Shown: positions 41,538-50,749, counted from the first letter of the stretch. The stretch is DNA of 64,000 bases from Duganella sp. BJB476 (GCF_003416895.1 NZ_QVIO01000010.1:1-64000), one strand, 5' to 3'. A program made the numbers and translations. The notes: generated by a model from the sequence alone, not told the origin.

Positions 41538-44500
41538 TCAGCTGGCAGGCGGCGTGGTTGGCGGTGGGGGGATTGCATCCTTGAAGTTTTGTAGCGCCGC
41601 GCTCGGATCGTGGGCAGGGAGTTTGGCGGCGGCTTCTTTTGCGGCGTTGAGCTTGTCGGCCAGCGCTTTTGCTGAGCTCGCTTTGTCGGCGGCGGCTGCG
41701 GCGGCGCTGCCGGCGTCGGCGGCGGCCTTGGCTTTGGCGGCGGCCTCGGTGGCGGCGGCGGCTTTTTCGGCGGCGGCTTTGGCGATGGCGGCGGCATCGG
41801 TGGCGGCTTTGCTTGCTGCCGCTTTCTCGCGGGCGGCGGCGAGTGGGTCGAGTTCTTTTGCGGCGGCCGCAGGCGGGATAGATGGCGCTGTCATGCCGTC
41901 GGCAGTCGCTGGCATCTTGCCAGTCACGGCATCTGTGTCCGCAGGCATTGCAGCTCCGGCTTTCGGACGCGGCACCGGCGCTGCGGACGAAGGCGGTTTG
42001 GCAGGGTCGATCGTTGGTGCGGATGCCGTCGCGGTCGGAATTGCTGTGGCGGGAGCTGCTGCCGGTGCTGCAGCCGCGACATCAGCGGCTGGCACGGAAT
42101 CGGGTTTGGCGGCGTCTGCTTTCGCGGCGGCGGTTGGCGCGGCAGTAGATTTCGTTGCGTCGGCCGCTGACGTTTCGGCCGTTGGCACATCGGCTGCTGG
42201 CGCGGCGGCTTTGGGCGCGTCCGCAGCAGGTGGCTCGCCTGTTGGTGCCGCGGCTTTGGGGGCATCCGCTGCTGGCATATCGCCTGTTGGCGCGGCGGCT
42301 TTGGGGGCGTCCGCTGCTGGCGTATCGCCGGCTGGTGTTTCGGACTTCGGCGCAGCTGCGGTGGAGGCTTCGGCAGATGGCGCGTCTGCGGTTGCGGGCT
42401 TGTCGTCAGTTGCTTGTTTGGCGTCGGCGGCGGTAGTGCCTGGCGCGCTGGCGGCATCTTTGTCTGCGGGCGCTTTGGCCGCCGTGCTCGCGGCCTCACC
42501 GGCCGATCCGGTTGGGGCGGCAGCGGCGGACGTCGCATCGCCTGCGGCGGTGTCGCCCTTCGCGGCATCGGCTGGCGCTGCGCCTGAAGCGGCGGTGGCG
42601 CTGGTGGCACTGGTGGCGGCGGACTTGGCGGCGTCGGGCGCGGTTGCGTCGGGCGCGGCGGTCGGGGCAGTCGGGGCGGCAGCGTCGGTGGCGCCGGCGG
42701 TCGTGGCGGCGGCGTCGGTTGCGGCAGCAGCGTCGGTTGCGGCGGCGGCTTTGGCATCGGCGTTCGCTGACGTGCCGCCGTGCTTGACCACTTCCGCATC
42801 GACTATCGACTCCGCCTTGATCGCCTCGGCGCGCGCCGCGTTGACTTGCGCTTGCACCGCCTCCACCTGCGCCACCGTCTTGTTGATGCCGGCCTGCGCC
42901 TCATCCTTCATCGCCGTCGTGCGCGATGCCGCATCGTCCGCCGCTGCGCCCACGTCCTTCTCGCTGGCGACCACCTGTGCCGCCAACGCCTGCTCCGATT
43001 CCTTGGCCGCGTTGGCCGCCTGCTCCGCCTTGTCCGCCTCCGCCTTCACATCGGCCAGCATCGCGTCGGTATCCGGCACATACGGATCGGTCGCCGTTTC
43101 CGATTCCTTCTGCGCATCGTCCAGCGAGCCGGACATGTCCGCCAATGCCGCATCGGACTCCGCCGCCACGCCCTCGGCATCCTGCTTCATGCCGTCGAAC
43201 GAAGCCTGCACCTGCTCCGACACCGGGCTATCCACGATGGACTCGCCCGCACTCTGCGCGCCGGACGCCGTGTTGTCGGCCGCCGTCTGCACCTCGCTCG
43301 CGCCCTGCTTCGCCTCGTCCGCCGCCTGGCGCACGCGATCCAGCAGATCATTGGCCGACTGCTGCGCATCGCTCTTCCAGCTGTTCACTTTTCCGGCCAC
43401 ATCGGCGGCGCTCTGCACCTGCGATTGCACCTGGCTGAACGTGCCCGCCACGTCGTCGTAGAACTGCGCATACGGCGCGATCTGGTCGCCCACCGCCCGG
43501 ATGTTCAAGCCGGAGATCGCCTGCGACGCCTGGTCCACATACGACAAGGCCTGGTCCGCCGCCTGCTTTACCTGCTGGCGCGCCGCGCCGCTCACCGAAT
43601 CCACCTGGCCGCGCGCGGAGGTCAGCGTATCGGTCAGCTTCTGCAATGGCTGCATGGCCTGCTGCTTCACCGACGCCAATGCCGCGCTGAGCTTGCCCAA
43701 GCCATCCTGCGCCATCGCCGCCGCCTTGCCAACCTCCGCCTTGCCCTGCTGCAGGACGTTCTGCAACGGCGCGCCGGCGGCCTGGATCTGCGCCTCCAGC
43801 GGCTTGAAGGTACGGTCCAGCAAATCCGACAGTTCCTGCTGCAAACGCTTGACCAAGGGCTCGCATTGCAGCTTGGCCAGGCACTGCTCGGCGGCCGCGC
43901 GCACCTTGTCCAGGATTTGCTGGAGCGCCGCGCCGGCCTTGTCCAACTGCTCCTGCATCTGCGGCGGGATTTTCTCGGCGGCGTCCGACACTTGCTGCAA
44001 GGCCGCCTGCATCTGCTCCAGCAATTTCACCAGCGCGTCTATGGCCTCCTGCACTTTGGCGATGGCCTGGTCCAGCAAGGGGTTGAGGGAATCGACCAGC
44101 GTGATGGCCCGCTCCATTAGGCCGGTGGCCTGGTCACCCGCCGTCTTCACGGCCGTGCGCGCGCCCGCGATCGCCGTCTTCACGCCGGGGATCATGGCCT
44201 TGACGCCGACGAACAGCGTGCGCGCCATCATTAACGGCGGCGCCTTCATCATGTAACGGGTGCAGATTTCTATCGCGCTGGTGCACAGGCCGTCGGCCTG
44301 ATCGAGCTCGCTGGAGGCGGCGTCCAGCGTGCTGTTGGCCTCGGAAACGAATACGGGAATGTTGTCCTTCACCTGCGTCAGCATGGCGATGGCGTCCGCG
44401 ATCATGGTGCGCACGGGGACGAAATTCTCCGGCAACTGGCGCAGCACGGTCTTGGCGTTTTCCGCCTCGCCGTCCAGCTCGGTCATCAGTTGCAGCACCT

Positions 44501-45578
44501 TCTCCACCTCGGCGCGGACCGCGTCCAGCACTTCCTGCAAGGCTTGCTTGATGGCCTCCACGCGCCGCTCCAGCGCGTCCAGCGGCTCCATCGCCTTCTT
44601 CACCATGCCGTCCACCGTGGCCGCCGCCGCGGCCAGCTGGTCGATCACGGCGTCGACCTGCGCGCGCGCGGCGGCCAGCGGCTTGATCAGGATGTCGCTC
44701 AAGTGGCTCAGTTGCGACGACGCTTCATCGAACAGCGCATCGCAGTTGCTCGCTTCGTCGCCCAGCGCGCTGTTGAGCTGGTCCACCAGATCGATCTGCG
44801 CCTGCAACGGCGCCAGCAGCGCATTGCCTTTCTCGTTGAGCAGGTCGGAGATGCCGCTGATGGTTTGCGTGGCCTGCGCGGTGGCGTCCTGCATCGCCGT
44901 ATCGAGATCGCCGACGTTGCCGTCCAGCGTAGCGCGCAGCGCCTTGACCTGCGCCAGGCTGTCGTTTTGCAGCTGTTCGGCGCGCGCCAGCACCGCCTGC
45001 ATGGCGTCGTTGCCGGCGCCGGGACCGCCCTGCATCGTGGCCAGCTGCTGCAACTGCTTGGACAGCGGCAGCAGATCGCGCCCGTATTGCTCGACCATGA
45101 CGCCGGTGCGCTTGGCCAGCTCGGCCAGCGCCTGGCCCCGCCCCGGCAAGCTGTTGAAGAAGGTCATTTGCGCGCCGAAGTCCGGCACCAGGCCGGACAG
45201 TTCCGGCAGCAAGGTGCTCATCGCTTCGACCGCGCCGTTGGCCGAATCGACCACCTTCTGCACGCCGGCCGTCTGCGCCAGCAGGCGCTGCGGAATGGCG
45301 GCGGCGTCGTTGGCCAGCTTGCGCAGGTCGCTGGCGGCCTGCTCCAACACGCCGGTGCAGCAGTCGATGATGGGCTGCGGATTGAGCAGGTCCGGGATGG
45401 CCTTCATCTGTTCCGCCACCTTCTGCATGTCCTGGTTCAGCGAGGTGGCGGTGGCCGTGACTTCGGTGGCGAAGATCTTGCCCTGGTCGACGATGGTGTC
45501 GGCCGCCTTCTGCACCGCCTTGGCGATGTTGACCGGGCATTGCGGCAGCACCTCGATGGAGTGGTCGATGACTTTCAT
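41538..45578 (-). CDS. Giant coiled-coil protein beside the T6SS, 1346 aa
   Basis: I do not recognise a family. The first two-thirds are almost wholly helical with heptad-like patterns (LANDAAAIPQRLLAQTAG; ERRVEAIKQALQEVLDAVRA; KLLEQMQAALQQVSDAAEKI), interrupted near residue 450 by a hydrophobic segment (PPLMMARTLFVGVKAMIPGV). The last 400 residues are an Ala/Asp/Thr/Pro/Lys-rich low-complexity tail with three exact-length 15-residue repeats (PAADAPKAAAPTGDM type). It has no signal peptide, so it is cytoplasmic or secreted by the T6SS. Its ATG follows the stop of the 45579 gene with no gap (TAGATG). A structural, scaffold or effector role is possible. Confidence 0.75.
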   Translation of the reverse strand: MKVIDHSIEVLPQCPVNIAKAVQKAADTIVDQGKIFATEVTATATSLNQDMQKVAEQMKAIPDLLNPQPIIDCCTGVLEQAASDLRKLANDAAAIPQRLLAQTAGVQKVVDSANGAVEAMSTLLPELSGLVPDFGAQMTFFNSLPGRGQALAELAKRTGVMVEQYGRDLLPLSKQLQQLATMQGGPGAGNDAMQAVLARAEQLQNDSLAQVKALRATLDGNVGDLDTAMQDATAQATQTISGISDLLNEKGNALLAPLQAQIDLVDQLNSALGDEASNCDALFDEASSQLSHLSDILIKPLAAARAQVDAVIDQLAAAAATVDGMVKKAMEPLDALERRVEAIKQALQEVLDAVRAEVEKVLQLMTELDGEAENAKTVLRQLPENFVPVRTMIADAIAMLTQVKDNIPVFVSEANSTLDAASSELDQADGLCTSAIEICTRYMMKAPPLMMARTLFVGVKAMIPGVKTAIAGARTAVKTAGDQATGLMERAITLVDSLNPLLDQAIAKVQEAIDALVKLLEQMQAALQQVSDAAEKIPPQMQEQLDKAGAALQQILDKVRAAAEQCLAKLQCEPLVKRLQQELSDLLDRTFKPLEAQIQAAGAPLQNVLQQGKAEVGKAAAMAQDGLGKLSAALASVKQQAMQPLQKLTDTLTSARGQVDSVSGAARQQVKQAADQALSYVDQASQAISGLNIRAVGDQIAPYAQFYDDVAGTFSQVQSQVQSAADVAGKVNSWKSDAQQSANDLLDRVRQAADEAKQGASEVQTAADNTASGAQSAGESIVDSPVSEQVQASFDGMKQDAEGVAAESDAALADMSGSLDDAQKESETATDPYVPDTDAMLADVKAEADKAEQAANAAKESEQALAAQVVASEKDVGAAADDAASRTTAMKDEAQAGINKTVAQVEAVQAQVNAARAEAIKAESIVDAEVVKHGGTSANADAKAAAATDAAAATDAAATTAGATDAAAPTAPTAAPDATAPDAAKSAATSATSATAASGAAPADAAKGDTAAGDATSAAAAPTGSAGEAASTAAKAPADKDAASAPGTTAADAKQATDDKPATADAPSAEASTAAAPKSETPAGDTPAADAPKAAAPTGDMPAADAPKAAAPTGEPPAADAPKAAAPAADVPTAETSAADATKSTAAPTAAAKADAAKPDSVPAADVAAAAPAAAPATAIPTATASAPTIDPAKPPSSAAPVPRPKAGAAMPADTDAVTGKMPATADGMTAPSIPPAAAAKELDPLAAAREKAAASKAATDAAAIAKAAAEKAAAATEAAAKAKAAADAGSAAAAAADKASSAKALADKLNAAKEAAAKLPAHDPSAALQNFKDAIPPPPTTPPAS
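42196..42330. repeat. Three tandem 45-bp repeats in the coiled-coil gene
   Basis: Units at 42196, 42241 and 42286 each encode 15 residues of the form PAADAPKAAAPTG plus two. They differ at scattered positions. In-frame repeats of this kind change copy number by slippage, so the tail length probably varies among strains. Confidence 0.75.
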
Positions 45579-46217
45579 CTACAGCACCCCCAGGGTGGAG
45601 GTGGTGCGCGAGGTGGCGTCGCTGAGCGCCGTCTTGATCGCCGCCACCTTGCTCGGCGCCGGCTCCAGCGACAGCGAGGCCGAACCCACCGTCGAGATGG
45701 TCGCGTTGACCTCGGCCAGCGCCTGGTTCAGCTCCGGCAGCACCTCGGCGCCTTCGATGCGGATGTCCTCCAGCGCCGGCAGCAGGTCGGGCACCACCGG
45801 GATGGCCGGCGCCGCGCTCAGCGCCGGCAGGGCCGACAGCGCGGCGGCCGACGTGGCCGCCGTGGACGGCGCCACCAGCCGCCCCGGCTGGGCTTGCCGG
45901 CTCAGCTCTTCCAGCACGATCACGGCGCCGCTCATCAGACGGCCGGCCAGCGCGTTCAGCCAGCCGTCGGCCCCGCCGTGGGCGCCCGCCAGCGAGGGAC
46001 CGGAGCGTTGCAATATCCATTTGAGTTCGGCGCGCGCGGCCGGTTCGCCCAGCCAGAAGCGCAGGTAGGTGCAGGCGTCGTCGGACGAGGAGAAACGCCG
46101 CCGCGCCCCCGGCGTCGGCGCGCCGCTGTGCAGCAATGACTGCCCGGCCTGGCCGCCAGATTCGTAGAACGTGACGCGGCTGGAATGGCGCCATAAGCTG
46201 GCCAGGGGATGCAGCAT
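45579..46217 (-). CDS. Unknown T6SS-neighbour protein
   Basis: About 212 residues, soluble. The N-terminal half looks folded (LASLWRHSSRVTFYESGGQA; DACTYLRFWLGEPAARAELK). The middle is an Ala/Pro-rich linker, and the end is helical (ALEDIRIEGAEVLPELNQAL). I use the ATG at 46217; frames from 46256 or 46301 are also open and none has a strong ribosome site. Its stop directly abuts the start of the giant coiled-coil gene, so the two are translated together. Divergent from the transporter operon at 46380. Confidence 0.65.
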   Translation of the reverse strand: MLHPLASLWRHSSRVTFYESGGQAGQSLLHSGAPTPGARRRFSSSDDACTYLRFWLGEPAARAELKWILQRSGPSLAGAHGGADGWLNALAGRLMSGAVIVLEELSRQAQPGRLVAPSTAATSAAALSALPALSAAPAIPVVPDLLPALEDIRIEGAEVLPELNQALAEVNATISTVGSASLSLEPAPSKVAAIKTALSDATSRTTSTLGVL

Positions 46218-46379
46218 GGATGTCTCGGGAGGACAAGTGTCGATTGACAATAACATGGGCAGCTTGATAACGCAATCGGCCGCCAGCCCCCGCCACGCCA
46301 CAGTCGGCAGCGCCGTCGTTGCGCGATGAGCCTGCCTCGGGTAGCATGAACCCCGGTCTGCGGCCCAGAGAAAACGACA

Positions 46380-47987
46380 ATGTGGAAAAGCGCTTTTTTT
46401 AAAGTACTGGGTCTCATCGGTCTGCTGCTCCTGGCGCTGACGGCGCAGGCGGCCGGCAACAGCCCGGCGCTGGACAGCATCCGCAAGAAAGGCGTGATCC
46501 GGGTCGGCGTCAAGACCGACTTCAGCCCCTTCAATTCACTCAACGCCCAGGGCGAGGTGATCGGCTTCGAGAGCGACATCGCCGCCCTGATCGCCCAGCG
46601 CCTCGGCGTGGCCCTGAAAAAAGTCAGCATCACCACCGAGAACCGGTTTCAGAAACTGGAGCTGAGCGATGTCGACATCCTGATCTCCACCGTCGGCGAC
46701 ACGCCGGCGCGGCGCAAGATCGCCACCGCCATCGAGCCGGGCTACAACGAGACCAGCGTCAACGTGCTGTTCAAGCCGGGCGACGCGGTCGACGCCTGGC
46801 CCAAGATACGCCACGAAACCATCTGCGCGGTGCAAGGCAGTTACTTCAACAAGCCGATGAGCGAGCGCTATCTGCTGGAGCTGCAAAACTACAAGACCGT
46901 GCGCGACGCCCAACTGGCGCTGCGCGACGGCCAGTGCTCGGGCTTCCTGTACGCGACGGCGGCGCTGGCCAACACCAGCAAGCTGCCCGAGTGGAAGGGC
47001 TACACCATGCCGCTGCCGAACGCGCTGATCACGCCGATGGCGATCTTCATCGCGCGCGATGAGCGCGGCAGTGAACTGGATCTGGCGCTGGGCAATATCC
47101 TGGCCGAGCTGCACCGCACCGGCTGGCTGCTGGAGGCCAACAATCGGTGGGGCATCGCCTCCACCTCATGGCTGACGGCGCAGAAGGCGATCTGGTCGGA
47201 GCGCGACCAGGGCGGCCTCTACAAGTGCGTGCGCAACAGCAGCGGCAACTGGATCGCCGCCTGCCGCAGCGCCGAGAATGTGTCGAGCACCGATGCGGCC
47301 GGTGTGCAAGCGGTGGGGCTGTGGATCAAGGAGCAGCTGGGCGTGGACCTGAACTTCGTCTACGACCCCTACGACCGCACCCAGTTCCTGCAAGGCGTCG
47401 GTTATACGATGCTGCTGATTACCGCCGGCGTCGGCGTCAGCCTGGCGTTGGGCGTGGCGGCCGCGGTCACGGTCGACGGCCGCGGCGGCTGGGGCACGCA
47501 GGCCATCCACGCCATCATGGCCTACGGCCGCCTGACGCCGCCGTTGCTGATGATGTACCTGATCTTCTTCGGCTTCGGCAGCTGGACCATGTACCAGTTC
47601 GGCGTCAAGTTGCCGGCGTTCGCGGTGGCGGCGTTCTGCTCCGGCTACTACACGGCGGGCATGGTGATGCGCGCCTTCCTCGAGGCCGCCGCCCATGTGC
47701 GCACCACCGAGGCCTGCTACCGGCTGCGGCTGAACCATCTGGCGCCCACCGCGCAGTATGCCAGCTGGCCGGTCAAGCAGGCGCTGATCAACCTGACCAA
47801 GCAGACCATGATCGCCTCGGCCATCGCCATCCCGGAACTGCTGAGCGCGAGCAGCCTGCTGATCGCGGAAAAGGGCAATATCTTCGTGACCATGACGGTG
47901 TTGCTGATCACCTTCTACCTGATCACCAGCCTGTGGACGCGCATCTTCAACTACGTGGAAAAAACCTGGCTGCCGACCCATGAATAA
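46380..47987 (+). CDS. Fused amino-acid-binding protein and ABC permease
   Basis: A 535-residue protein with a signal peptide (VLGLIGLLLLALTAQAAG). A family 3 solute-binding domain follows (about 30-260: KKGVIRVGVKTDFSPFNSLN; GEVIGFESDIAALIAQRLGV; LSDVDILISTVGDTPARRKI). A membrane domain of the ABC amino-acid permease type completes it (about 340-530, with FLQGVGYTMLLITAGVGVSL and the cytoplasmic loop AHVRTTEACYRLRLNHLAPT). Such fusions are common in Gram-positives (GlnP) but unusual in Gram-negatives, where the binding protein is normally free. The next gene starts eight bases before its end. No ATP-binding subunit gene is nearby. Confidence 0.88.
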   Translation: MWKSAFFKVLGLIGLLLLALTAQAAGNSPALDSIRKKGVIRVGVKTDFSPFNSLNAQGEVIGFESDIAALIAQRLGVALKKVSITTENRFQKLELSDVDILISTVGDTPARRKIATAIEPGYNETSVNVLFKPGDAVDAWPKIRHETICAVQGSYFNKPMSERYLLELQNYKTVRDAQLALRDGQCSGFLYATAALANTSKLPEWKGYTMPLPNALITPMAIFIARDERGSELDLALGNILAELHRTGWLLEANNRWGIASTSWLTAQKAIWSERDQGGLYKCVRNSSGNWIAACRSAENVSSTDAAGVQAVGLWIKEQLGVDLNFVYDPYDRTQFLQGVGYTMLLITAGVGVSLALGVAAAVTVDGRGGWGTQAIHAIMAYGRLTPPLLMMYLIFFGFGSWTMYQFGVKLPAFAVAAFCSGYYTAGMVMRAFLEAAAHVRTTEACYRLRLNHLAPTAQYASWPVKQALINLTKQTMIASAIAIPELLSASSLLIAEKGNIFVTMTVLLITFYLITSLWTRIFNYVEKTWLPTHE

Positions 47988-48648
47988 CGAGACCCTGGCC
48001 TTCCTGCTGACGTGGACACCCTTCCTGCTGCAGGGCTTCCTGTGGAATATCCTGATCGCGGTGTGCGCCGTGGCGCTGGGCTCGCTGATGGGCGCCGGCC
48101 TGGCCTGGCTGCGCGTGACCCGGCACGGCCGCACCGCCGTCGTTGCCGAGCAAGTGTCGACCTTCTTTCGCGGCGTGCCGACGCTGGCGCTGATCTTTTA
48201 CGCGGTGTTCGTGCTGCCGGCCGAGTTCACCTTGCCGGGCAGCGACGTCACGCTGCATATACCGCAGTGGGTCAAGGCGGTGATCGGCTTGTCGGCGGCG
48301 CCGCTGTCGTTCACCTCCGAGAGCCTGGTGGTGGCGCACCGTGCCTGGAAGCGCGGCGACATCGGCGCGGCGCTGCTGTTCATTCCCACCTGGATCAATG
48401 TGTTCCTGATTTCCTTCATCGCCTCCAGCGCTTCGTCGCTGGTGGGCGTGAGCGAACTGGTCAGCCGCTGCAACACCGTGATCGCCGCCACCGGCACCAG
48501 CGTCATGGTACCGGTGTATATTTACTGCAGTTTTTATTTTGTCATCACCTCGCTGGTGTTCACCGCGCTGATCGGCCGCTTCAAGACGTCGGCCCTGATG
48601 GCCGGCATCCATCGCAAACTAATGCAGTCCCACGCACAGATATCTTGA
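47980..48648 (+). CDS. ABC amino-acid-type permease
   Basis: A 222-residue membrane protein of the polar amino acid permease family. It has about five helices (PFLLQGFLWNILIAVCAVAL at the start), TFFRGVPTLALIFYAVFVLP, and SFTSESLVVAHRAWKRGDIG where the ATPase coupling loop (EAA-type) lies. It overlaps the fusion gene and would form the second half of a heterodimeric channel with it. The lack of a linked ATPase means either a shared one from elsewhere or a non-ABC mechanism. It is co-transcribed with the 520-residue protein, whose ribosome site overlaps its stop. Confidence 0.88.
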   Translation: MNNETLAFLLTWTPFLLQGFLWNILIAVCAVALGSLMGAGLAWLRVTRHGRTAVVAEQVSTFFRGVPTLALIFYAVFVLPAEFTLPGSDVTLHIPQWVKAVIGLSAAPLSFTSESLVVAHRAWKRGDIGAALLFIPTWINVFLISFIASSASSLVGVSELVSRCNTVIAATGTSVMVPVYIYCSFYFVITSLVFTALIGRFKTSALMAGIHRKLMQSHAQIS

Positions 48649-48661
48649 GGAGCGTTCCGTC

Positions 48662-50224
48662 ATGCCACTCACTTTCAACGAAGAGATAGCACTGCAAGCA
48701 GCCTTCATGCACATCAAGCGTGAGCGCAAGGAATCGCTGAGGGCCATGTTCAACGGCACCCAACTGCGCGCCAAGAGCCGGGTGGAAGACGCCAAGACGC
48801 TGGCCAAGGATGCCAAGGATTGCAAGAAGAAACTGGGGGCGATACCCGGCGTGGCGGTGCCGCACTTCAGCGTGCCGCAGCTGAACATCGACCTGTTCAA
48901 GGGACTGGACCTGCGCGGGCTGGTCGATTTCAGGATACCCGCCATCGGCCTGCCGAACTTCGATATCAACCTGATTCCCAACATCCGCTTGGGCGCCATT
49001 CCCGGCTTTAATTTGCCGACGGTGCGGCTGAACCTGAAGGGCCTGATCAAGTTCAAGGACCTGCTGCCGGATATCTCCCTGCGCGCGCTGGTGTTCAAGA
49101 TCGGGCTGACGTTCCCCGAGCTGAACATGCCCTCGCTGCTGTTCGACCTGAGCAAAATACTGAACATCGATTTCGACGTGGCCTTCCCGCGCATCCGCGA
49201 CCTGTTCCCGGATTTCTTCAACATCGACCTGAACGTCAGCTTGCCGCACCTGGCCATCCCGGACATCAGCCTGCCCAACGTCAACCTGCCCACGCTGGAC
49301 CTGCCGAACATCAACCTGGGCGAGATCGATTTCAGCAAGATCCACATCCCCGGCTTCGACTTCCCGACCATGCTCAAGGTGCCGGGCTTCGACAAGGTGC
49401 TGCGGCTGCTGTTCGAGCTGTTCGATTCGCTGGACATCAACGTCATCCTGGCCGAGCTGGGCGTGGAGTTCATGGCCGACTTCATCAGCTCCGCCCTGCC
49501 GCTGGTGCAGCAGGTCAAGGCCGGCGCCAAGGCGGCCGGCAACTGGGGCACGGCGGCGATGGACTGGCACAAGGCGCGCAAGACCACGGTGCAGCGCGGC
49601 TTCCTGCTGCCGGGCGACGCCCGCGACGCCTGCGACGCGGTGGCCGACCTGCTGCGCACCAGCCGCAACGAGCACGCGGCGCTGGCGGCGATCCAGACCA
49701 CGCAGCTGGCGGTGTCCACCGCCGGCCTGTTCGCCGACCTGGGCGGCGTGACCGGCCCGGCCGTGGCGGCCGCCAGCGCGATCGCCACCACCTGCCAGAA
49801 GATCATGATCATGGGGGCGCGCTACAAGGAGATGAAGAAGGTCAACCTGATCCTGAGCAACTCGGCGATGGACGCGCTGAGCTCGAACATCTTCCTGGTG
49901 TCGCCGCTGCTGGGCTGCTACTACCTGGCCAACAACAGCACCAGCAGCGTGCTCAACATCCTGTGCAACAACATCATCGAGGATGGCTGGATGGCGCAAT
50001 GGGAGCAGAACAAGCGCCAGCATCTGGATCCGCTGCTGACGGAGTGCGCGCGCTTCATTTCCGAATCGCGCTACGTGCTCGATCCGGTGCGGCAGAACAA
50101 GGGGATGTTTGTGGAGAAAAGCGGCATGGACAAGCTGAAGGAAGGCCTGACCCTATACCTCAAGAAAAAAGCCGGCATGGCGCCGGCCCACGCCCGGGTC
50201 GCAACCCACAAGTACGTGGGCTGA
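48662..50224 (+). CDS. Unknown protein with short hydrophobic-proline repeats, 520 aa
   Basis: Residues of about 60-250 form an unusual run of repeats with alternating hydrophobics and prolines (IPAIGLPNFDINLIP; LPNVNLPTLDLPNINLGEI; IHIPGFDFPTMLKVPGF). The pattern resembles AHNAK-type strands or a thin beta-solenoid. The C-terminal half is helical with hydrophobic stretches (LFADLGGVTGPAVAAASAIA; IFLVSPLLGCYYLA) that could insert into a membrane. No signal peptide is present. TTGAGGAG lies well placed before the ATG and overlaps the permease stop, so it is in the same operon. I infer a T6SS-associated effector or a membrane-interacting scaffold, without direct proof. Confidence 0.75.
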   Translation: MPLTFNEEIALQAAFMHIKRERKESLRAMFNGTQLRAKSRVEDAKTLAKDAKDCKKKLGAIPGVAVPHFSVPQLNIDLFKGLDLRGLVDFRIPAIGLPNFDINLIPNIRLGAIPGFNLPTVRLNLKGLIKFKDLLPDISLRALVFKIGLTFPELNMPSLLFDLSKILNIDFDVAFPRIRDLFPDFFNIDLNVSLPHLAIPDISLPNVNLPTLDLPNINLGEIDFSKIHIPGFDFPTMLKVPGFDKVLRLLFELFDSLDINVILAELGVEFMADFISSALPLVQQVKAGAKAAGNWGTAAMDWHKARKTTVQRGFLLPGDARDACDAVADLLRTSRNEHAALAAIQTTQLAVSTAGLFADLGGVTGPAVAAASAIATTCQKIMIMGARYKEMKKVNLILSNSAMDALSSNIFLVSPLLGCYYLANNSTSSVLNILCNNIIEDGWMAQWEQNKRQHLDPLLTECARFISESRYVLDPVRQNKGMFVEKSGMDKLKEGLTLYLKKKAGMAPAHARVATHKYVG

Positions 50225-50238
50225 GAACCGGCGATCGA

Positions 50239-50610
50239 TCAGCGGCGGTGGTAGCCGCGTCCGCCCCAGCGGCCGCCGCAGCACCAGTGGCCGAACGAGA
50301 AATCCAGGCCGATGCTGACCGGCGGGTAATAGTAGGCAGGCGCAGGCGCGTAGTACACCGGCGCCGGCTGGATGTAGGTGGTGGTGTAGACCGGCTCGGC
50401 GTAGACCACGCGCGAGCTCGGCGCTGGAGCATCCTCGTAGTAGGTGGTCGACGAACCGCTGGCATAAGCGCGGTCCGACGGCGCGACCGCCACGGTGTGC
50501 CACTGGTACGGATCCTGGACCCGGGTGGTGGTGGCGTAATAGCCGGGCTGCTGGACGGCGCAGCCTGACAAGGCCGCCACTGCGGCGGCAACGGCGATGA
50601 TGGTTTTCAT
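50239..50610 (-). CDS. Tyr/Pro-rich lipoprotein, 123 aa
   Basis: Signal MKTIIAVAAAVAALSGCAV carries a lipobox LSGC. The mature part is rich in Tyr, Pro and Ala (YIQPAPVYYAPAPAYYYPPV) and ends in a Cys/Gly-rich motif HWCCGGRWGGRGYHRR. This is a common pattern for small outer-membrane lipoproteins of unknown function. It is convergent with the 520-residue gene. Confidence 0.8.
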   Translation of the reverse strand: MKTIIAVAAAVAALSGCAVQQPGYYATTTRVQDPYQWHTVAVAPSDRAYASGSSTTYYEDAPAPSSRVVYAEPVYTTTYIQPAPVYYAPAPAYYYPPVSIGLDFSFGHWCCGGRWGGRGYHRR

Positions 50611-50701
50611 GGCACTCCTCCTAGTTTCAGAGTTTACTATATAAGGAAGTTCGCCGCCGCCGGAGCCCGATTACAGCTTGTTACAACGGTTGTGACAGGC
50701 G

Positions 50702-50734
50702 AAAAAAAAGGAAGCGCATGCGCTTCCTTTTTTT
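50702..50734. terminator. Palindromic terminator
   Basis: A perfect palindrome, AAGGAAGCGC joined to GCGCTTCCTT through AT, with A and T runs on its flanks. It ends the TonB-C gene at 50750 on the minus strand. Confidence 0.85.
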
Positions 50735-50749
50735 GATACTCCGGGGGAA

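Noticed and set aside
42155..42436. CRISPR-like repeated sequence
   Set aside because: The repeats are directly adjacent 45-bp units in frame inside a coding region, with no spacers.
41554..43461. 635-aa plus-strand frame and others over the Ala/Pro-rich tail
   Set aside because: Low-complexity antisense of the coiled-coil gene. The codon pattern of the minus frame explains it.
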